This document shows, in pieces, positions 33,143-50,728 of a DNA stretch of 50,855 nucleotides. The position numbers and the translations under genes are program-made. This DNA is from Acidobacteriota bacterium. GTDB lineage: Bacteria; Acidobacteriota; Terriglobia; Terriglobales; SCQP01. Position 1 is the first letter of the stretch; every line of letters begins with the position of its first letter. The notes under the pieces were generated by a model. The model did no database searches. It was not told the origin of the DNA and saw only the letters and a list, made by a program, of their open reading frames with translations. The stretch is taken from NCBI GenBank assembly GCA_021818955.1, contig JAKASR010000026.1, positions 1 through 50,855 on the forward strand, written 5' to 3'.

Positions 33143-35080
33143 ATGTTAAGACTCTTTCAAGCCCGGGATAAGCTGGTCAAATATTTGCTGGGCGCCATTC
33201 TGGTTTTCGTTTCCGTTGGCATGACGATGTACCTGATTCCGGGCTTTCTGGCCAATCCGGGCGGAGATGCCAGTGGCGGCAATCTGGCAGTCGTGGACGG
33301 CCAGCCGATTACCACGTTGCAGTTTTCGCAAGCATTCCAGCAGGCGCAAAACCAGTATCAAGGCCAGATTCCGGCGGCGATGATGCCCTATCTGGGGCAG
33401 CAGGTTTTGAACAATCTCGTTCAGACCCAAGCTATCGTGGATGAAGCGAAAAAACTGGGGCTAACGGTCAGCAACGCCGAGCTAAACCATTTTCTGCAGC
33501 AAAATCCGAACCTGTTTCCGAACGGCCAGTTCATCGGGGATCAGCAGTATCAGAATCTGGTGGCAAACGCGTACAACATGACCGTGCCGGAATTCGAGGA
33601 GCAAGAGCGCCAGCAAATCCTGGAAGGCAAGCTGTTGGATTTGATTACCGACGGCTTGCGCGTCAGCCCCGGCGAGGTGCGGCGGGAATTTCAACTGGAA
33701 TACGAGAAAGCCCAAATCGCCTATGTAGCCCTAACCGCGCAGGCGCTGCAAAGCCAGGTTCAGACGACGCCAGCGGCACTGGAAACTTACTTCCATGCAC
33801 ACGCCTCGAAGTACCTCACTCCGGAGCGGCGCAGCCTGGAATTCATCGTCGCCGATCCCGGCCAGTTCGCTGCGCGCGTCCATATCTCCCAAGCGGCGAT
33901 TGCGCGCTATTACCAGCAAAATATCGGTGAATACAGCTTTCCCGAACGTGCGAAGGTGGAGCATATCCTCATCAAGACCACCGGGTTGAATGCAGCGCAG
34001 CGCCGGCAGGCAAAGCAAAAAGCACTAAAGATTCTGGCCCAGCTGAAAAAAGGCGCTCATTTCGCCCAACTGGCGAAACAATATTCGCAAGATCCGGGCA
34101 GCGCGACTCAAGGCGGGGAGCTAGGCTGGATTACACCCGGCCAGACCGTGGCAGCCTTTCAGAAGGCGGCCTTTTCGCTGCCAATTGGCCAACTCAGCGG
34201 GCTGGTGAAAACGATTTATGGATACCACATTTTAAAAGTGGAGGCGCGGCAGCCGGCTCATACCGAGAGCCTGGCGGAAGCCACGCCCGAAATCCAGCAA
34301 AAATTGCAACAACAGCAAAGCCAGATGGCAGCGCAAAACGCCATCGAACAAGCCGATCTGCTGGCGTCCACGGTTGGGCTGACGGCGGCGGCTAAAAAGC
34401 TGCAATTACCGCTGATCACGACGCCACCGATCAGCCGCACCGATCCGGTGGAATATGTAGGCATCAATCCCGAATTCGTGAACGCCGTATTCCAGACGCC
34501 GGTGAATGGTTTGACGCCGGTGTTGCATTTGCCCTCCGGTTTCGTTCTGGCCAAGGTCAAGTCCATACAATCGCCGGCGCAGCCGCCATTCAGCCAGGTG
34601 GAAGCGCAAGTTAAGCGCGATTACGTTCGCGATCAATCCGCACAACTGGCGCAGACACAAGCCAAGTTGCTGGCACAAACGGCGGGCAAGCAGGGCCTCC
34701 CGGGGCTGAAAGCCGCCGCCGCCAAGCTGAAATTGAAGCTGGTCACCAGCGGATGGCTCGGGCGGGACGATTCTCTAACCGGCGTCGGACCGGTCAGCAC
34801 GTTTTTCCGCTCGCTGCTAGGGCTGCAGCCTGGACAGGCGGGCGGGCCGGTTCAGGTCGGCAACGATCAGGTGGTTTATATCCTGCAACAACTGCAGCCG
34901 CCGCCGCCAGGAACCTTTGCAAAAAATCGCACGCAGATCGAAAGCAGCCTGCTCGAACAGAAACGCCAGGCCGTATTCACCGCCTACGGAGATGCCCTCC
35001 TGGCGCGCATGCAAAAAGCCGGCAAAGTGAAAATCAATCAAGCAACACTGAACAATCTGGTGGGAACCGGCGGCGAGTAA
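33143..35080 (+). CDS. ppiD: PpiD/SurA-like periplasmic folding factor (peptidyl-prolyl isomerase)
   Basis: 645 aa. One N-terminal transmembrane helix at about 16-36 (LLGAILVFVSVGMTMYLIP) anchors it to the inner membrane; the SurA-type chaperone domain follows (VVDGQPITTLQFSQAFQQ, QQVLNNLVQTQAIVDEA), then a parvulin domain at about 270-375 (AKVEHILIKTTG, QYSQDPGSATQGGELGW, YGYHILKVEARQP) and a C-terminal second chaperone half. PpiD helps outer-membrane and periplasmic proteins fold. Its place downstream of sigma/anti-sigma and Spy-like genes fits envelope stress control. Confidence 0.9.
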   Translation: MLRLFQARDKLVKYLLGAILVFVSVGMTMYLIPGFLANPGGDASGGNLAVVDGQPITTLQFSQAFQQAQNQYQGQIPAAMMPYLGQQVLNNLVQTQAIVDEAKKLGLTVSNAELNHFLQQNPNLFPNGQFIGDQQYQNLVANAYNMTVPEFEEQERQQILEGKLLDLITDGLRVSPGEVRREFQLEYEKAQIAYVALTAQALQSQVQTTPAALETYFHAHASKYLTPERRSLEFIVADPGQFAARVHISQAAIARYYQQNIGEYSFPERAKVEHILIKTTGLNAAQRRQAKQKALKILAQLKKGAHFAQLAKQYSQDPGSATQGGELGWITPGQTVAAFQKAAFSLPIGQLSGLVKTIYGYHILKVEARQPAHTESLAEATPEIQQKLQQQQSQMAAQNAIEQADLLASTVGLTAAAKKLQLPLITTPPISRTDPVEYVGINPEFVNAVFQTPVNGLTPVLHLPSGFVLAKVKSIQSPAQPPFSQVEAQVKRDYVRDQSAQLAQTQAKLLAQTAGKQGLPGLKAAAAKLKLKLVTSGWLGRDDSLTGVGPVSTFFRSLLGLQPGQAGGPVQVGNDQVVYILQQLQPPPPGTFAKNRTQIESSLLEQKRQAVFTAYGDALLARMQKAGKVKINQATLNNLVGTGGE

Positions 35081-35181
35081 TCAGCCGTTCGCGCGGCTCA
35101 GCCGACGCCATCCATCCCCCTAAGGCGATAGGTGCTTGAGTTGAGACGCTGAACCCGCAGCGTGGGTTAAAATTCCGACTG

Positions 35182-35436
35182 AAAGCGGCACGGCCGCTTT
35201 TACTTTTAGGCGCTGACGCTTTCGCAAAAGTCCGGCCGAAACCGGACGCATTGCGAATACTCATGGCTGCCGGGCATTGCCGGGCGCAATTCCTGCGGAA
35301 TTGCTTGGTATTGTCGTTAATAGGCGCGGGACCTAATAGGAACCCCGCGCGAAACCGGCCTGCGGGCATGGCTAGAGGCAATTTCTTTGAAATTGCCAAG
35401 GACGAAAACGGCTGTCCGACTCGGCCGTTAACGCTT
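35182..35436 (+). repeat. Dispersed palindromic element, full-length reference copy (O)
   Basis: Head AAAGCGGC-ACG-GCCGCTTT (stem of eight, then TTACTTTT); hairpin 2 GTCCGG-CCGAAA-CCGGAC (35230-35247); hairpin 3 GCAATTCC-TGC-GGAATTGC (35286-35304); arm GCGGGACC...CCCGC; hairpin 5 GCAATTTC-TTT-GAAATTGC (35378-35396); tail CGGCCGTTAACGCTT. It lies between the PpiD-like gene and asd. Confidence 0.93.
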
Positions 35437-35627
35437 CGGGAGCATTGCGGAATCATCTTCGCTCAAATTTTCACGGAGCGGACGGCTCGGAGGCAGCAAG
35501 AACACTCGGGACCAACCCTAAGGGCGATCAAGTCCCCAGTCAGCGTGCAAGCACGGGAACCGGTTGTTGCACCAAGATTCTGAAAGCGGGACCGAGGCGG
35601 CCATTACTTTTTTACTCCATTAAGACC
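35437..35627. other. Intergenic stretch before asd, nothing recognised
   Basis: About 190 bp between the dispersed element and asd. The coding frame of asd is open through this stretch, but residues before MSKIPVG look random and no promoter is obvious. Confidence 0.5.
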
Positions 35628-36689
35628 ATGTCGAAAATTCCCGTTGGCATCTTGGGCGCGACCGGCATAGTCGGCCAGCGCCTGCTTACGCTACTGGACC
35701 AGCATCCCTGGTTTGAACCGGTTTGGCTGGCGGCCTCGGAACGATCCGAAGGCAAGTCTTATGCCGTGGCGGCGCGATGGCGGCTGGCCCAGCCGCTGCC
35801 GGCGCGGTTTGCGGGCATGCAAGTACAGGCGCCAGAGCCGGAAAATTGCCCGGCGCGGGTGGTGCTGGCGGCTTTGGATTCCACCGCGGCGGCCCGGCTA
35901 GAGCCCGCCTTTGCCGCCGCCGGCCATATGGTGATTTCGAATTCCAGCGCATTACGCATGCATCCGGATGTGCCGCTGCTCGTGCCGGAGGTCAATCCGG
36001 AGCATTTGCAATTGCTGGAGCGCCAACGGGCCGGCGAGTTCGGACGCAAGGGCGGCGGCGTAGTGACCAACCCGAACTGCTCGACGATCGGACTCGTGCT
36101 GGCGCTGGCCCCCCTGGCGAGGAGCTTTGGCTTGCAGCGCGTGCAGGTGACCACGCTGCAAGCTATTTCCGGCGCCGGATATCCCGGTGTAGCCGCACTC
36201 GACATTGTCGGCAATGTCATCCCCTATATTGCGCAAGAAGAAGAAAAGATGGAGAGCGAAACCCGCAAAATCCTCGGCCGGCTGACTGCCACCGGCATCG
36301 AGGACGCCGGCACTCGAGTCTCGGCGCAATGCAATCGCGTCGCCGTGGAAGACGGCCATATGGAATCGGTCAGCGTGGAACTGGAACACAAAGCCGGGCT
36401 GGACGAAGTGCGCGCCGCCATGGCCAGCTTTCGAGGGCGCCCCCAGGAGCTGGCATTGCCCACCGCTCCCGCGCAGCCGCTGATCATCGTGGAAGCCGCC
36501 GACCGCCCACAACCCCGCTTTGACGCCGAACGAGCCGGCATGAGCGTGCTCGTGGGCCGGCTGCGAGCCTGCCCGGTGTTCGATTATAAGTTCACGCTGC
36601 TGTCACACAATACGCTGCGCGGCGCAGCCGGCGCAGCGCTGCTGAATGCCGAATGGATGAGGGCGGAAAAGCGGCTATCAGCCGAATAG
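35628..36689 (+). CDS. asd: Aspartate-semialdehyde dehydrogenase
   Basis: 353 aa from MSKIPVGILGATGIVGQ. It reduces aspartyl phosphate to aspartate semialdehyde for lysine, threonine, methionine and cell-wall diaminopimelate. The Rossmann GATGIVGQR, the catalytic Cys in VVTNPNCSTIG and SGAGYPG are visible; the sequence resembles the archaeal/fungal-like branch. The upstream frame is open to 35445 but is not needed. The stop is 30 bp before lysC, the preceding enzyme of the pathway. Confidence 0.94.
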   Translation: MSKIPVGILGATGIVGQRLLTLLDQHPWFEPVWLAASERSEGKSYAVAARWRLAQPLPARFAGMQVQAPEPENCPARVVLAALDSTAAARLEPAFAAAGHMVISNSSALRMHPDVPLLVPEVNPEHLQLLERQRAGEFGRKGGGVVTNPNCSTIGLVLALAPLARSFGLQRVQVTTLQAISGAGYPGVAALDIVGNVIPYIAQEEEKMESETRKILGRLTATGIEDAGTRVSAQCNRVAVEDGHMESVSVELEHKAGLDEVRAAMASFRGRPQELALPTAPAQPLIIVEAADRPQPRFDAERAGMSVLVGRLRACPVFDYKFTLLSHNTLRGAAGAALLNAEWMRAEKRLSAE

Positions 36690-36719
36690 CCACAGGACCA
36701 GAAGAAAGGAAAGGGCGGC

Positions 36720-38156
36720 ATGATAATCATGAAATTCGGCGGCACCTCGATGGAAAATGCCGCCGCCCTGAGCCGCCTGGCCGAGATTGTCGCCGACCGG
36801 CGTCCGGACCGCCCGGTGATCGTCGTTTCCGCCATGGCCGGCATCACCGACCGGCTGGTGGAGCTCGCCAGCCTGGCGCTCACCGGGGCCGAAATTTACC
36901 TTGCCCAGGCGCTGGAAGCGCTCGAAAAACGGCACCTGGAGGCGCTGCGGCAAATCGGCGGGGAGAGCGAAGCCAGGCAAAAAATTGAAGGCTTGTGCCG
37001 CAGCCTGCGCGAACTGCTGCAAGGGATTGCGGCGGTGGGCGAACTGACGCCGCGCACGCGTGACGCCGTGCTGTCTTTCGGCGAGCGGCTTTCTCCCACG
37101 CTGGCAGTGGCCGCCCTACGCGCGCACGGGCTGGCCGCGCACGAACTCGACACCCGCCACTTCATCGTTACCGACAATCAGTTCAACCAAGCCCAGCCGC
37201 TCTACGATGAAATCCAACCGCAAGTGCAGCAGGAGCTGTTGCCGGCGGCCGGAGACGGCAGCAGCGACAATTCTCCGCTGGCGGTGATGGGCGGGTTTAT
37301 CGGAGCTACGCGCCAGGGAGTCACCACAACCCTTGGCCGCGGCGGCTCCGATTTTTCCGCCGCCATCCTGGGCGCGGCATTGAATGCGGAGCGCATCGAG
37401 ATTTGGACCGACGTGAATGGCATGCTGACCACCGATCCCCGCATCTGCCCGACGGCGCTGCGCATCAAGCACATCTCTTTTGCCGAAGCCGCCGAGTCCG
37501 CCTACTACGGAGCCAAGGTGTTGCACCCGGCCACGCTCCTGCCGGCGATGCAAAAAAACATTCCGGTTTGGATTTTGAATTCGCGCGCCTGGCTGCCCGG
37601 CCGCCCCGACGGCGAACGCACCGGCACCCTGGTTTCATCCCATGCTCCACGGTCCAATACCTTATTCAAATGCATTTCCTGCAAGCGCGGCATTGCCCTG
37701 GTGGATGTGGTCTCTACCCGAATGCTGATGGCGCATGGCTATATGAAAGCCATTTTCGACGCCTTCGCCCGGCAAAGCTGCCCGGTGGATATGGTGGCAA
37801 CCTCCGAGGTCAGCGTTTCGCTGACCGTAGCCGATACGGCCAATCTGCCGGAAATCGCCGACGAACTGAGCCGTTTCGCAGAGGTTCGGTATCAGGGGAA
37901 AATGGCGATTCTCTGCATGGTGGGAGAAAACATCCGCTATCGGCCGGGCGTGGCAGCGCGGGTTTTCGACGCGCTCAAACACATCAATATCCGCATGATT
38001 TCACAGGGGGCCTCGGAGATCAACATTGGCGTCGTCATCGCCGATGAAGATGTTCCCGCCGCGATCGAGTCGCTGCACCGCGCATTTTTTCAAGATCCCG
38101 ACCCGGCCATTTTCGGCATCGAGTCCAGCGCGCAGGCTGTGCTAGGCTCGAACTAA
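36720..38156 (+). CDS. lysC: Aspartate kinase
   Basis: 478 aa; AGGAAAGGG supports the start. It phosphorylates aspartate, the first step of the aspartate family. KFGGTSMENAAALSRL at the N-terminus and the RGGSDFSAAILGAAL and WTDVNGMLTTDPR segments define the kinase domain; two ACT-type regulatory domains follow (SRMLMAHGYMKAIFDAFA-type and RISQGASEINIGVVI-type), pointing to feedback control by an end product. asd and a small Trm112-like gene flank it at 30 and 34 bp, so the three are probably co-transcribed. Confidence 0.95.
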   Translation: MIIMKFGGTSMENAAALSRLAEIVADRRPDRPVIVVSAMAGITDRLVELASLALTGAEIYLAQALEALEKRHLEALRQIGGESEARQKIEGLCRSLRELLQGIAAVGELTPRTRDAVLSFGERLSPTLAVAALRAHGLAAHELDTRHFIVTDNQFNQAQPLYDEIQPQVQQELLPAAGDGSSDNSPLAVMGGFIGATRQGVTTTLGRGGSDFSAAILGAALNAERIEIWTDVNGMLTTDPRICPTALRIKHISFAEAAESAYYGAKVLHPATLLPAMQKNIPVWILNSRAWLPGRPDGERTGTLVSSHAPRSNTLFKCISCKRGIALVDVVSTRMLMAHGYMKAIFDAFARQSCPVDMVATSEVSVSLTVADTANLPEIADELSRFAEVRYQGKMAILCMVGENIRYRPGVAARVFDALKHINIRMISQGASEINIGVVIADEDVPAAIESLHRAFFQDPDPAIFGIESSAQAVLGSN

Positions 38157-38190
38157 CAGCGCCCGCAGCGCGCAGAAGGGAATACAAGCT

Positions 38191-38370
38191 ATGGCCATCA
38201 GCCAGGAATTGCTCGATATTCTGGTTTGCCCGGAAGATAAAGCTCCGGTGAAACTCATCATGGACGGCGCCGGCCTACAGTGCCAGCAATGCCATCGCAT
38301 CTATCCCATTCGCGACGGCATTCCCGTCATGCTGGTGGATGAAGCGAAGCTGCCAGAGAAAGAAAGCTAG
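38191..38370 (+). CDS. Trm112-family small zinc-associated protein
   Basis: 59 aa; the gene is too short to appear in many automated calls. It starts MAISQELLDILVCPEDKAPV and contains CQQCHRIYPIRDGIPVMLVDE, matching the YcaR/Trm112 family. Two Cys pairs (Cys-13 and the later CQQC) resemble a zinc site, although the first pair is incomplete here. Bacterial members are activators or partners of methyltransferases, but the local partner is unknown. It follows lysC by 34 bp. Confidence 0.8.
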   Translation: MAISQELLDILVCPEDKAPVKLIMDGAGLQCQQCHRIYPIRDGIPVMLVDEAKLPEKES

Positions 38371-38486
38371 CCGCTGACGGGCCGCCAGGAGGAGACCAAT
38401 TTAATTTAACCGCGATACTCGCGCCGATATTCCCGCAATTCCGTATTAATTTTCCCAGTATTTTTCCCGATCGCCTCAATTAAAAC

Positions 38487-38508
38487 GGGGCCGGAGGGTA
38501 CCGGCCCC
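38487..38508 (-). terminator. Intrinsic terminator of rpoC (and lysC operon boundary)
   Basis: GGGGCCGG-AGGGTA-CCGGCCCC forms an eight-base stem; on the minus strand it is followed by CGTTTTAATT, so it fits best as the rpoC terminator. 38371-38486 contains no gene. Confidence 0.75.
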
Positions 38509-38540
38509 GCAAACAAAAGCCAAAAGGCTTGCCGAAAGGG

Positions 38541-42752
<4,212 letters not shown>

Positions 42753-42873
42753 GATACCTCCGAAAAACCCGCGTCCGTCCCGCGCGTCAGGACGTCCGCT
42801 CGAAGCTCCCGGTCAGGGAGCGGTGCGCCATTCCCGCCGGTCGGGAGCGGCCATAAAAATAAGCAAACGCCGC

Positions 42874-47205
<4,332 letters not shown>

Positions 47206-47403
47206 ATCTACTCCCGCCGGCGACAGGGATCACCGGTGCTGGGCAAGTTTTTCCGGAGAGAACGAGAAGATGATCCGGATGGAAACTCGCCAAAATGCCA
47301 TAAGCGCCCGCCCCCGGCGGCCGGGGGGATATACGGACGTAAAGATGCCGTGCTGCGCCCCAGGCCATGGGACTGCGCCGCAATCGGCCACTGCCACACT
47401 GGA
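47206..47403 (-). other. rplL-rpoB spacer with a perfect hairpin
   Basis: 198 bp with no gene. On this stretch CCCCCGG-CGG-CCGGGGG (47311-47327) forms a seven-base stem. It occupies the place of the partial terminator that lowers rpoB expression relative to rplL in E. coli; the same role here is inference. Confidence 0.55.
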
Positions 47404-47787
47404 TTACTTGATCTCGACCGTAGCGCCGGCTTCCTGGAATTTCTTCTGGATGGTCGCCGCTTCCTCTTTGTTGACGCCTTCCTTGATGGTCTTGGGAGCG
47501 CCGTCGACCAAGTCCTTGGCTTCCTTCAGGCCCAAGTTGGTGACCTCGCGCACAGCTTTGATGACGTTGATCTTATTCGCGCCCACCGCAGTAAGCACGA
47601 CGGTGAACTCCGTCTTCTCTTCCGCCGCCGCGGCAGCTCCGCCGGCGGCGGCGCCGCCGGCCACCATCATGGGGGCGGCAGCCGCAGCGGAAACTCCCAA
47701 TTCTTCTTCCAGCCGTTTGATCAGCTGCGAAGCCTCAATAAGGGTGAGGCTTTTGATGGAATTCACTAAGGTTTCAAGTTCAGCCAT
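47404..47787 (-). CDS. rplL: 50S ribosomal protein bL12 (L7/L12)
   Basis: 127 aa from [20 protein letters not shown]. The dimerising N-terminal domain is followed by an Ala/Gly-rich hinge (about 34-56) and the C-terminal domain [24 protein letters not shown] with [14 protein letters not shown], which contacts elongation factors. GAGGAG lies upstream. The frame is open further, into the rplJ end, but the family start is clear. Confidence 0.97.
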   Translation of the reverse strand: MAELETLVNSIKSLTLIEASQLIKRLEEELGVSAAAAAPMMVAGGAAAGGAAAAAEEKTEFTVVLTAVGANKINVIKAVREVTNLGLKEAKDLVDGAPKTIKEGVNKEEAATIQKKFQEAGATVEIK

Positions 47788-47864
47788 GGTCGGAATCGCT
47801 CCTCTGAAATTTTCCAAAATTCGTCTTGCTTGCATCCCGCCGCAGCGGGATCGCGCGCGCCGTC

Positions 47865-48401
47865 TCAAGACGGGCGCGAGAACTTTTCCTGCTTCACTGC
47901 CTGATCCACCACGGTCGCCAACTGACGCCCGGCGGCGGCCAGGGTGCCCAGCAAACGCTGCGCCGGCGATTGCAGCAAGTAGAGCAGCTTGGAATAAAGC
48001 TCGGCTTTCGACGGCAGCGCCGCCAATTGCACAATTTCTTCAACCGAGTACACCCGCCCTTCGACGACCGCCGATTTAAATCGCAGGCTGGGATTCTCCT
48101 TGATGTACTCCTGCAGCTTTTTGGCCAGCGCCGCGGCATCGCCGCTGGTGTAGGCAATCGAACTCACGCCTTTCAGCTTTTGGCAGACCGCCGCCGCCGG
48201 GGTGCCCTCGGTAGCCCGCCCGATCAGGGTATTTTTTACGACCCGATAGCGTGCGCCCGCGGCACGCACCTGACGCCGCAAGCCCAGATCCTGCTCCACC
48301 GTGAGGTGTTCGAAACTGGTCACCAGCACCGCTGTAGCCGCGCTCAATTCACCGCGCAGGCGCTCGACTTGGGCCTGTTTTTCCTGCCTGCTTACCGCCA
48401 T
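47865..48401 (-). CDS. rplJ: 50S ribosomal protein uL10
   Basis: 178 aa from [18 protein letters not shown]. uL10 forms the base of the L12 stalk. Conserved [13 protein letters not shown] and [12 protein letters not shown] are visible, and the C-terminal helix holds the L12 binding sites. GAGGAG precedes the start closely. It lies between rplA and rplL, in the usual order. I found no clear autoregulatory leader, since only ~25 bp separate it from rplA. Confidence 0.96.
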   Translation of the reverse strand: MAVSRQEKQAQVERLRGELSAATAVLVTSFEHLTVEQDLGLRRQVRAAGARYRVVKNTLIGRATEGTPAAAVCQKLKGVSSIAYTSGDAAALAKKLQEYIKENPSLRFKSAVVEGRVYSVEEIVQLAALPSKAELYSKLLYLLQSPAQRLLGTLAAAGRQLATVVDQAVKQEKFSRPS

Positions 48402-48426
48402 CGTAGGCTCCTCTTCTCTCGTAACT

Positions 48427-49134
48427 TCAGGCGTGCTCCGCCGCTTCAATTGCCGCCGAATCGAGCGCGATGCCCGGCCCCATAGTCGAGGTCAGCGTCA
48501 CGCCCTTCAAGTAGCGGCCCTTGGCTGTCGCCGGCTTGGCGCGCAGCACGCCGCCGAGCAGCGCTTGCGCATTGGCCACCAGATTTTCCGCCGGGAAGCT
48601 GATCTTGCCCACCGGAACATGGATCAGACCTTGCTTATCGGTACGGAATTCGACCTTGCCCGCTTTAATCTCTTCCACCGCCTTGGCCACCTCGAAGGTT
48701 ACCGTGCCGGTCTTGGGGTTGGGCATCAGCCCCCGCGGGCCAAGCACTTTACCCAGCCGGCCGACGGATTTCATCATGTCCGGGGTGGCGACGACGGCGT
48801 CGAAATCGGTCCAATTTTCCTTCTGAATCTTTTCCACCATATCCTCGCCGCCGGTAAAATCGGCGCCCGCGGCTTTGGCTTCCAGCTGTTTTTCGCCGGC
48901 GGCGATGACCAACACCCGCTTGCTTTTGCCCAGTCCGTACGGCAGCACCACGGTACCGCGCACCATCTGGTCGGCATGCTTGGGGTCCACGCCCAAGCGC
49001 AGGCTCAGCTCGACGGTCTCATCGAACTGGGCGAACTTGACCTTTTGCAGCAGAGGAACCGCTTCCTGCAAAGGATAAGGGCGCGGCTGTACCTGGCCTC
49101 GCGCAGCTTGAATTTTTTTGCCTTCTCGTTTCAT
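48427..49134 (-). CDS. rplA: 50S ribosomal protein uL1
   Basis: 235 aa. [21 protein letters not shown]-type N-terminus, [18 protein letters not shown] and the signature [19 protein letters not shown] are present. uL1 binds 23S rRNA near the E site and, in many bacteria, its own mRNA. It follows rplK by 11 bp and precedes rplJ, so one transcript is likely. Confidence 0.97.
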   Translation of the reverse strand: MKREGKKIQAARGQVQPRPYPLQEAVPLLQKVKFAQFDETVELSLRLGVDPKHADQMVRGTVVLPYGLGKSKRVLVIAAGEKQLEAKAAGADFTGGEDMVEKIQKENWTDFDAVVATPDMMKSVGRLGKVLGPRGLMPNPKTGTVTFEVAKAVEEIKAGKVEFRTDKQGLIHVPVGKISFPAENLVANAQALLGGVLRAKPATAKGRYLKGVTLTSTMGPGIALDSAAIEAAEHA

Positions 49135-49145
49135 AGGACTGCCTC

Positions 49146-49577
49146 TCAGACGCTGATCTCAATTCCCATGCTACGGGCGGTGCCGCTGACGCTCTTGATG
49201 GCCGATTCCAGCGTGGCCGCGTTGAGGTCGGGCATTTTCGTCCGCGCGATCTCTTCCACCTGCTTGGCGGTGACGCGCCCGACTTTGTCTTTGTTGGGCG
49301 TGCCCGAGCCCTTGGCGATACCGGCGGCGCGCTTGAGCAACTCGGCAGCCGGCGGAGTCTTGGTAATGAAGCTAAAGCTGCGGTCGGCATAGATGGTCAC
49401 CACCACCGGCACCACCATGCCCTCCAGTTCGCGCCCCGAGGTCTTGGCGTTCACCGCCTTGCAGAACTCCATCAAGTTGAGGCCGTGCGGTCCCAGCGCG
49501 GTGCCTACCGGGGGCGCCGGCGTAGCTTTGCCCGCCTGAATCTGAATTTTGACCTGGGCCTGGACTTTTTTCGCCAT
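49146..49577 (-). CDS. rplK: 50S ribosomal protein uL11
   Basis: 143 aa. The N-terminal [21 protein letters not shown], the proline-rich linker and the C-terminal rRNA-binding domain with [16 protein letters not shown] and [13 protein letters not shown] match the family. uL11 forms part of the GTPase-associated centre. It is 15 bp after nusG and 11 bp before rplA on the same strand. Confidence 0.97.
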   Translation of the reverse strand: MAKKVQAQVKIQIQAGKATPAPPVGTALGPHGLNLMEFCKAVNAKTSGRELEGMVVPVVVTIYADRSFSFITKTPPAAELLKRAAGIAKGSGTPNKDKVGRVTAKQVEEIARTKMPDLNAATLESAIKSVSGTARSMGIEISV

Positions 49578-49592
49578 CGTCGGTTCCTCGAA

Positions 49593-50177
49593 TCAGAGTT
49601 TTTCGACCTGCTGGAATTCCAGCTCGACCGGGGTTTGCCGGCCGAATATGGTGACCATCACCTTGAGCGTTTCGCGCTCTTCATTGACTTCATCCACCAC
49701 CCCGCTGAAGGAAGCGAACGGACCCTCGGTGATTTTGACCGTCTCGTTTTTCTCAAACCGCACTCGCAGGCGCGGCCGTTCTCCGCCCAGCTGGATGCGT
49801 TCCAGGATTTCCCGCACCTCGTTTTCCGGAATCGGCGTCGGGCTGGTGCCGCTGCCAACGAAACCGGTCACGCGCGGAGTGTTTTTCACCAGGTGCCAGA
49901 CCTCGTCATTCATGGCCATCTGCACCAACACATAGCCGGGATAGAACATGCGCGTGGACTGCACTTTTTTCCCGCCGCGATGTTCGATCACTTCCTCGGT
50001 CGGAACCAGGATCTGGCCAAAGCGCTCGTTCAACCCAAAGGCCTGAATACGGTTCCTCAGCCCTTCCGCCACTTTGCGTTCGAAACCGGAATAGGTGTGG
50101 ATGATGTACCACAGCTTTTCCGGCTCTTCCGCCGGGGCTGGGCCATGCTCGATCTGGCTTTTGAGTTCCTCTGGCAT
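49593..50177 (-). CDS. nusG: Transcription termination/antitermination factor NusG
   Basis: 194 aa from MPEELKSQIE. The NGN domain (KLWYIIHTYSGFERKVAEGL, MFYPGYVLVQMAMNDEVW, NTPRVTGFVG) and the KOW domain (GPFASFSGVVDEVNEERETLKVMV) are complete. NusG binds RNA polymerase and couples it to Rho and the ribosome. The frame is open a further 15 codons, but this start fits the family. It lies between secE and rplK. Confidence 0.96.
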   Translation of the reverse strand: MPEELKSQIEHGPAPAEEPEKLWYIIHTYSGFERKVAEGLRNRIQAFGLNERFGQILVPTEEVIEHRGGKKVQSTRMFYPGYVLVQMAMNDEVWHLVKNTPRVTGFVGSGTSPTPIPENEVREILERIQLGGERPRLRVRFEKNETVKITEGPFASFSGVVDEVNEERETLKVMVTIFGRQTPVELEFQQVEKL

Positions 50178-50190
50178 AATTCCAGACTTC

Positions 50191-50448
50191 TCAGCGGGCA
50201 AAGTAGTTAATAATGGCATCAATCGCCCGACTCAAGATCGCGTCCGTAACAAAGAAAAACACCCCAAAAAACGCCACCGTCACCAGCACCACCCCGGTAG
50301 TGGCGCGCACTTCCTTCAAGCCCGGGCGGGTCACCTTCTTCATCTCGGCGCGGACATCGCCATAGAAAGCCCCGACCCGGCCCCACCAGCCTTTAACCGC
50401 CTCGCCCGGCGATCGGCGGCGTTCTTGCGCGGGCACGCTGGCGCTCAT
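50191..50448 (-). CDS. secE: Preprotein translocase subunit SecE
   Basis: 85 aa from MSASVPAQERR. A basic, Arg-rich N-terminus, the helix FYGDVRAEMKKVTRPGLKEV and a single transmembrane helix (ATTGVVLVTVAFFGVFFFV) define the short bacterial SecE, a core component of the SecYEG channel. It lies 13 bp before nusG and 32 bp after tRNA-Trp, as in many genomes. Confidence 0.94.
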   Translation of the reverse strand: MSASVPAQERRRSPGEAVKGWWGRVGAFYGDVRAEMKKVTRPGLKEVRATTGVVLVTVAFFGVFFFVTDAILSRAIDAIINYFAR

Positions 50449-50476
50449 AATGCACACTCCGCGGCGGCGCTGAGAT

Positions 50477-50552
50477 TGGCAGGGGTGGAGGGATTCGAAC
50501 CCCCACATCCGGTTTTGGAGACCGGCGGTCTAGCCGTTAAACCTACACCCCT
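50477..50552 (-). tRNA. tRNA-Trp (anticodon CCA)
   Basis: AGGGGTG pairs with CACCCCT in the acceptor stem; the anticodon stem CCGGT/ACCGG holds the loop CTCCAAA, anticodon CCA, reading UGG. GGTTCGAATCC in the T-arm is standard. Discriminator G and an encoded CCA (50477-50479) complete the 3' end. It lies between rpmG and secE, the usual position. Confidence 0.96.
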
Positions 50553-50572
50553 ATTTTTGTTCCTCGGCATGA

Positions 50573-50725
50573 CTACTTCACTTCCTTGTGCGCCGTGTGC
50601 TTGCGGCACTTCGGGCAATACTTGCGGAACTCCAACCGTTCGGTGGTTGTCTTGCGGTTTTTCGTGGTGGAGTAATTCCGGTTTTTACAATCCGGACATT
50701 GCAGGGTGACAATTTCGCGCGGCAT
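50573..50725 (-). CDS. rpmG: 50S ribosomal protein bL33
   Basis: 50 aa; a short gene that is easily missed. The zinc-type form is shown by CPDC at residues 10-13 and CPKC at 37-40, around a basic core ([19 protein letters not shown]). It starts [10 protein letters not shown]. It follows tuf by 3 bp and precedes tRNA-Trp by 20 bp. Confidence 0.95.
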   Translation of the reverse strand: MPREIVTLQCPDCKNRNYSTTKNRKTTTERLEFRKYCPKCRKHTAHKEVK

Positions 50726-50728
50726 GGC

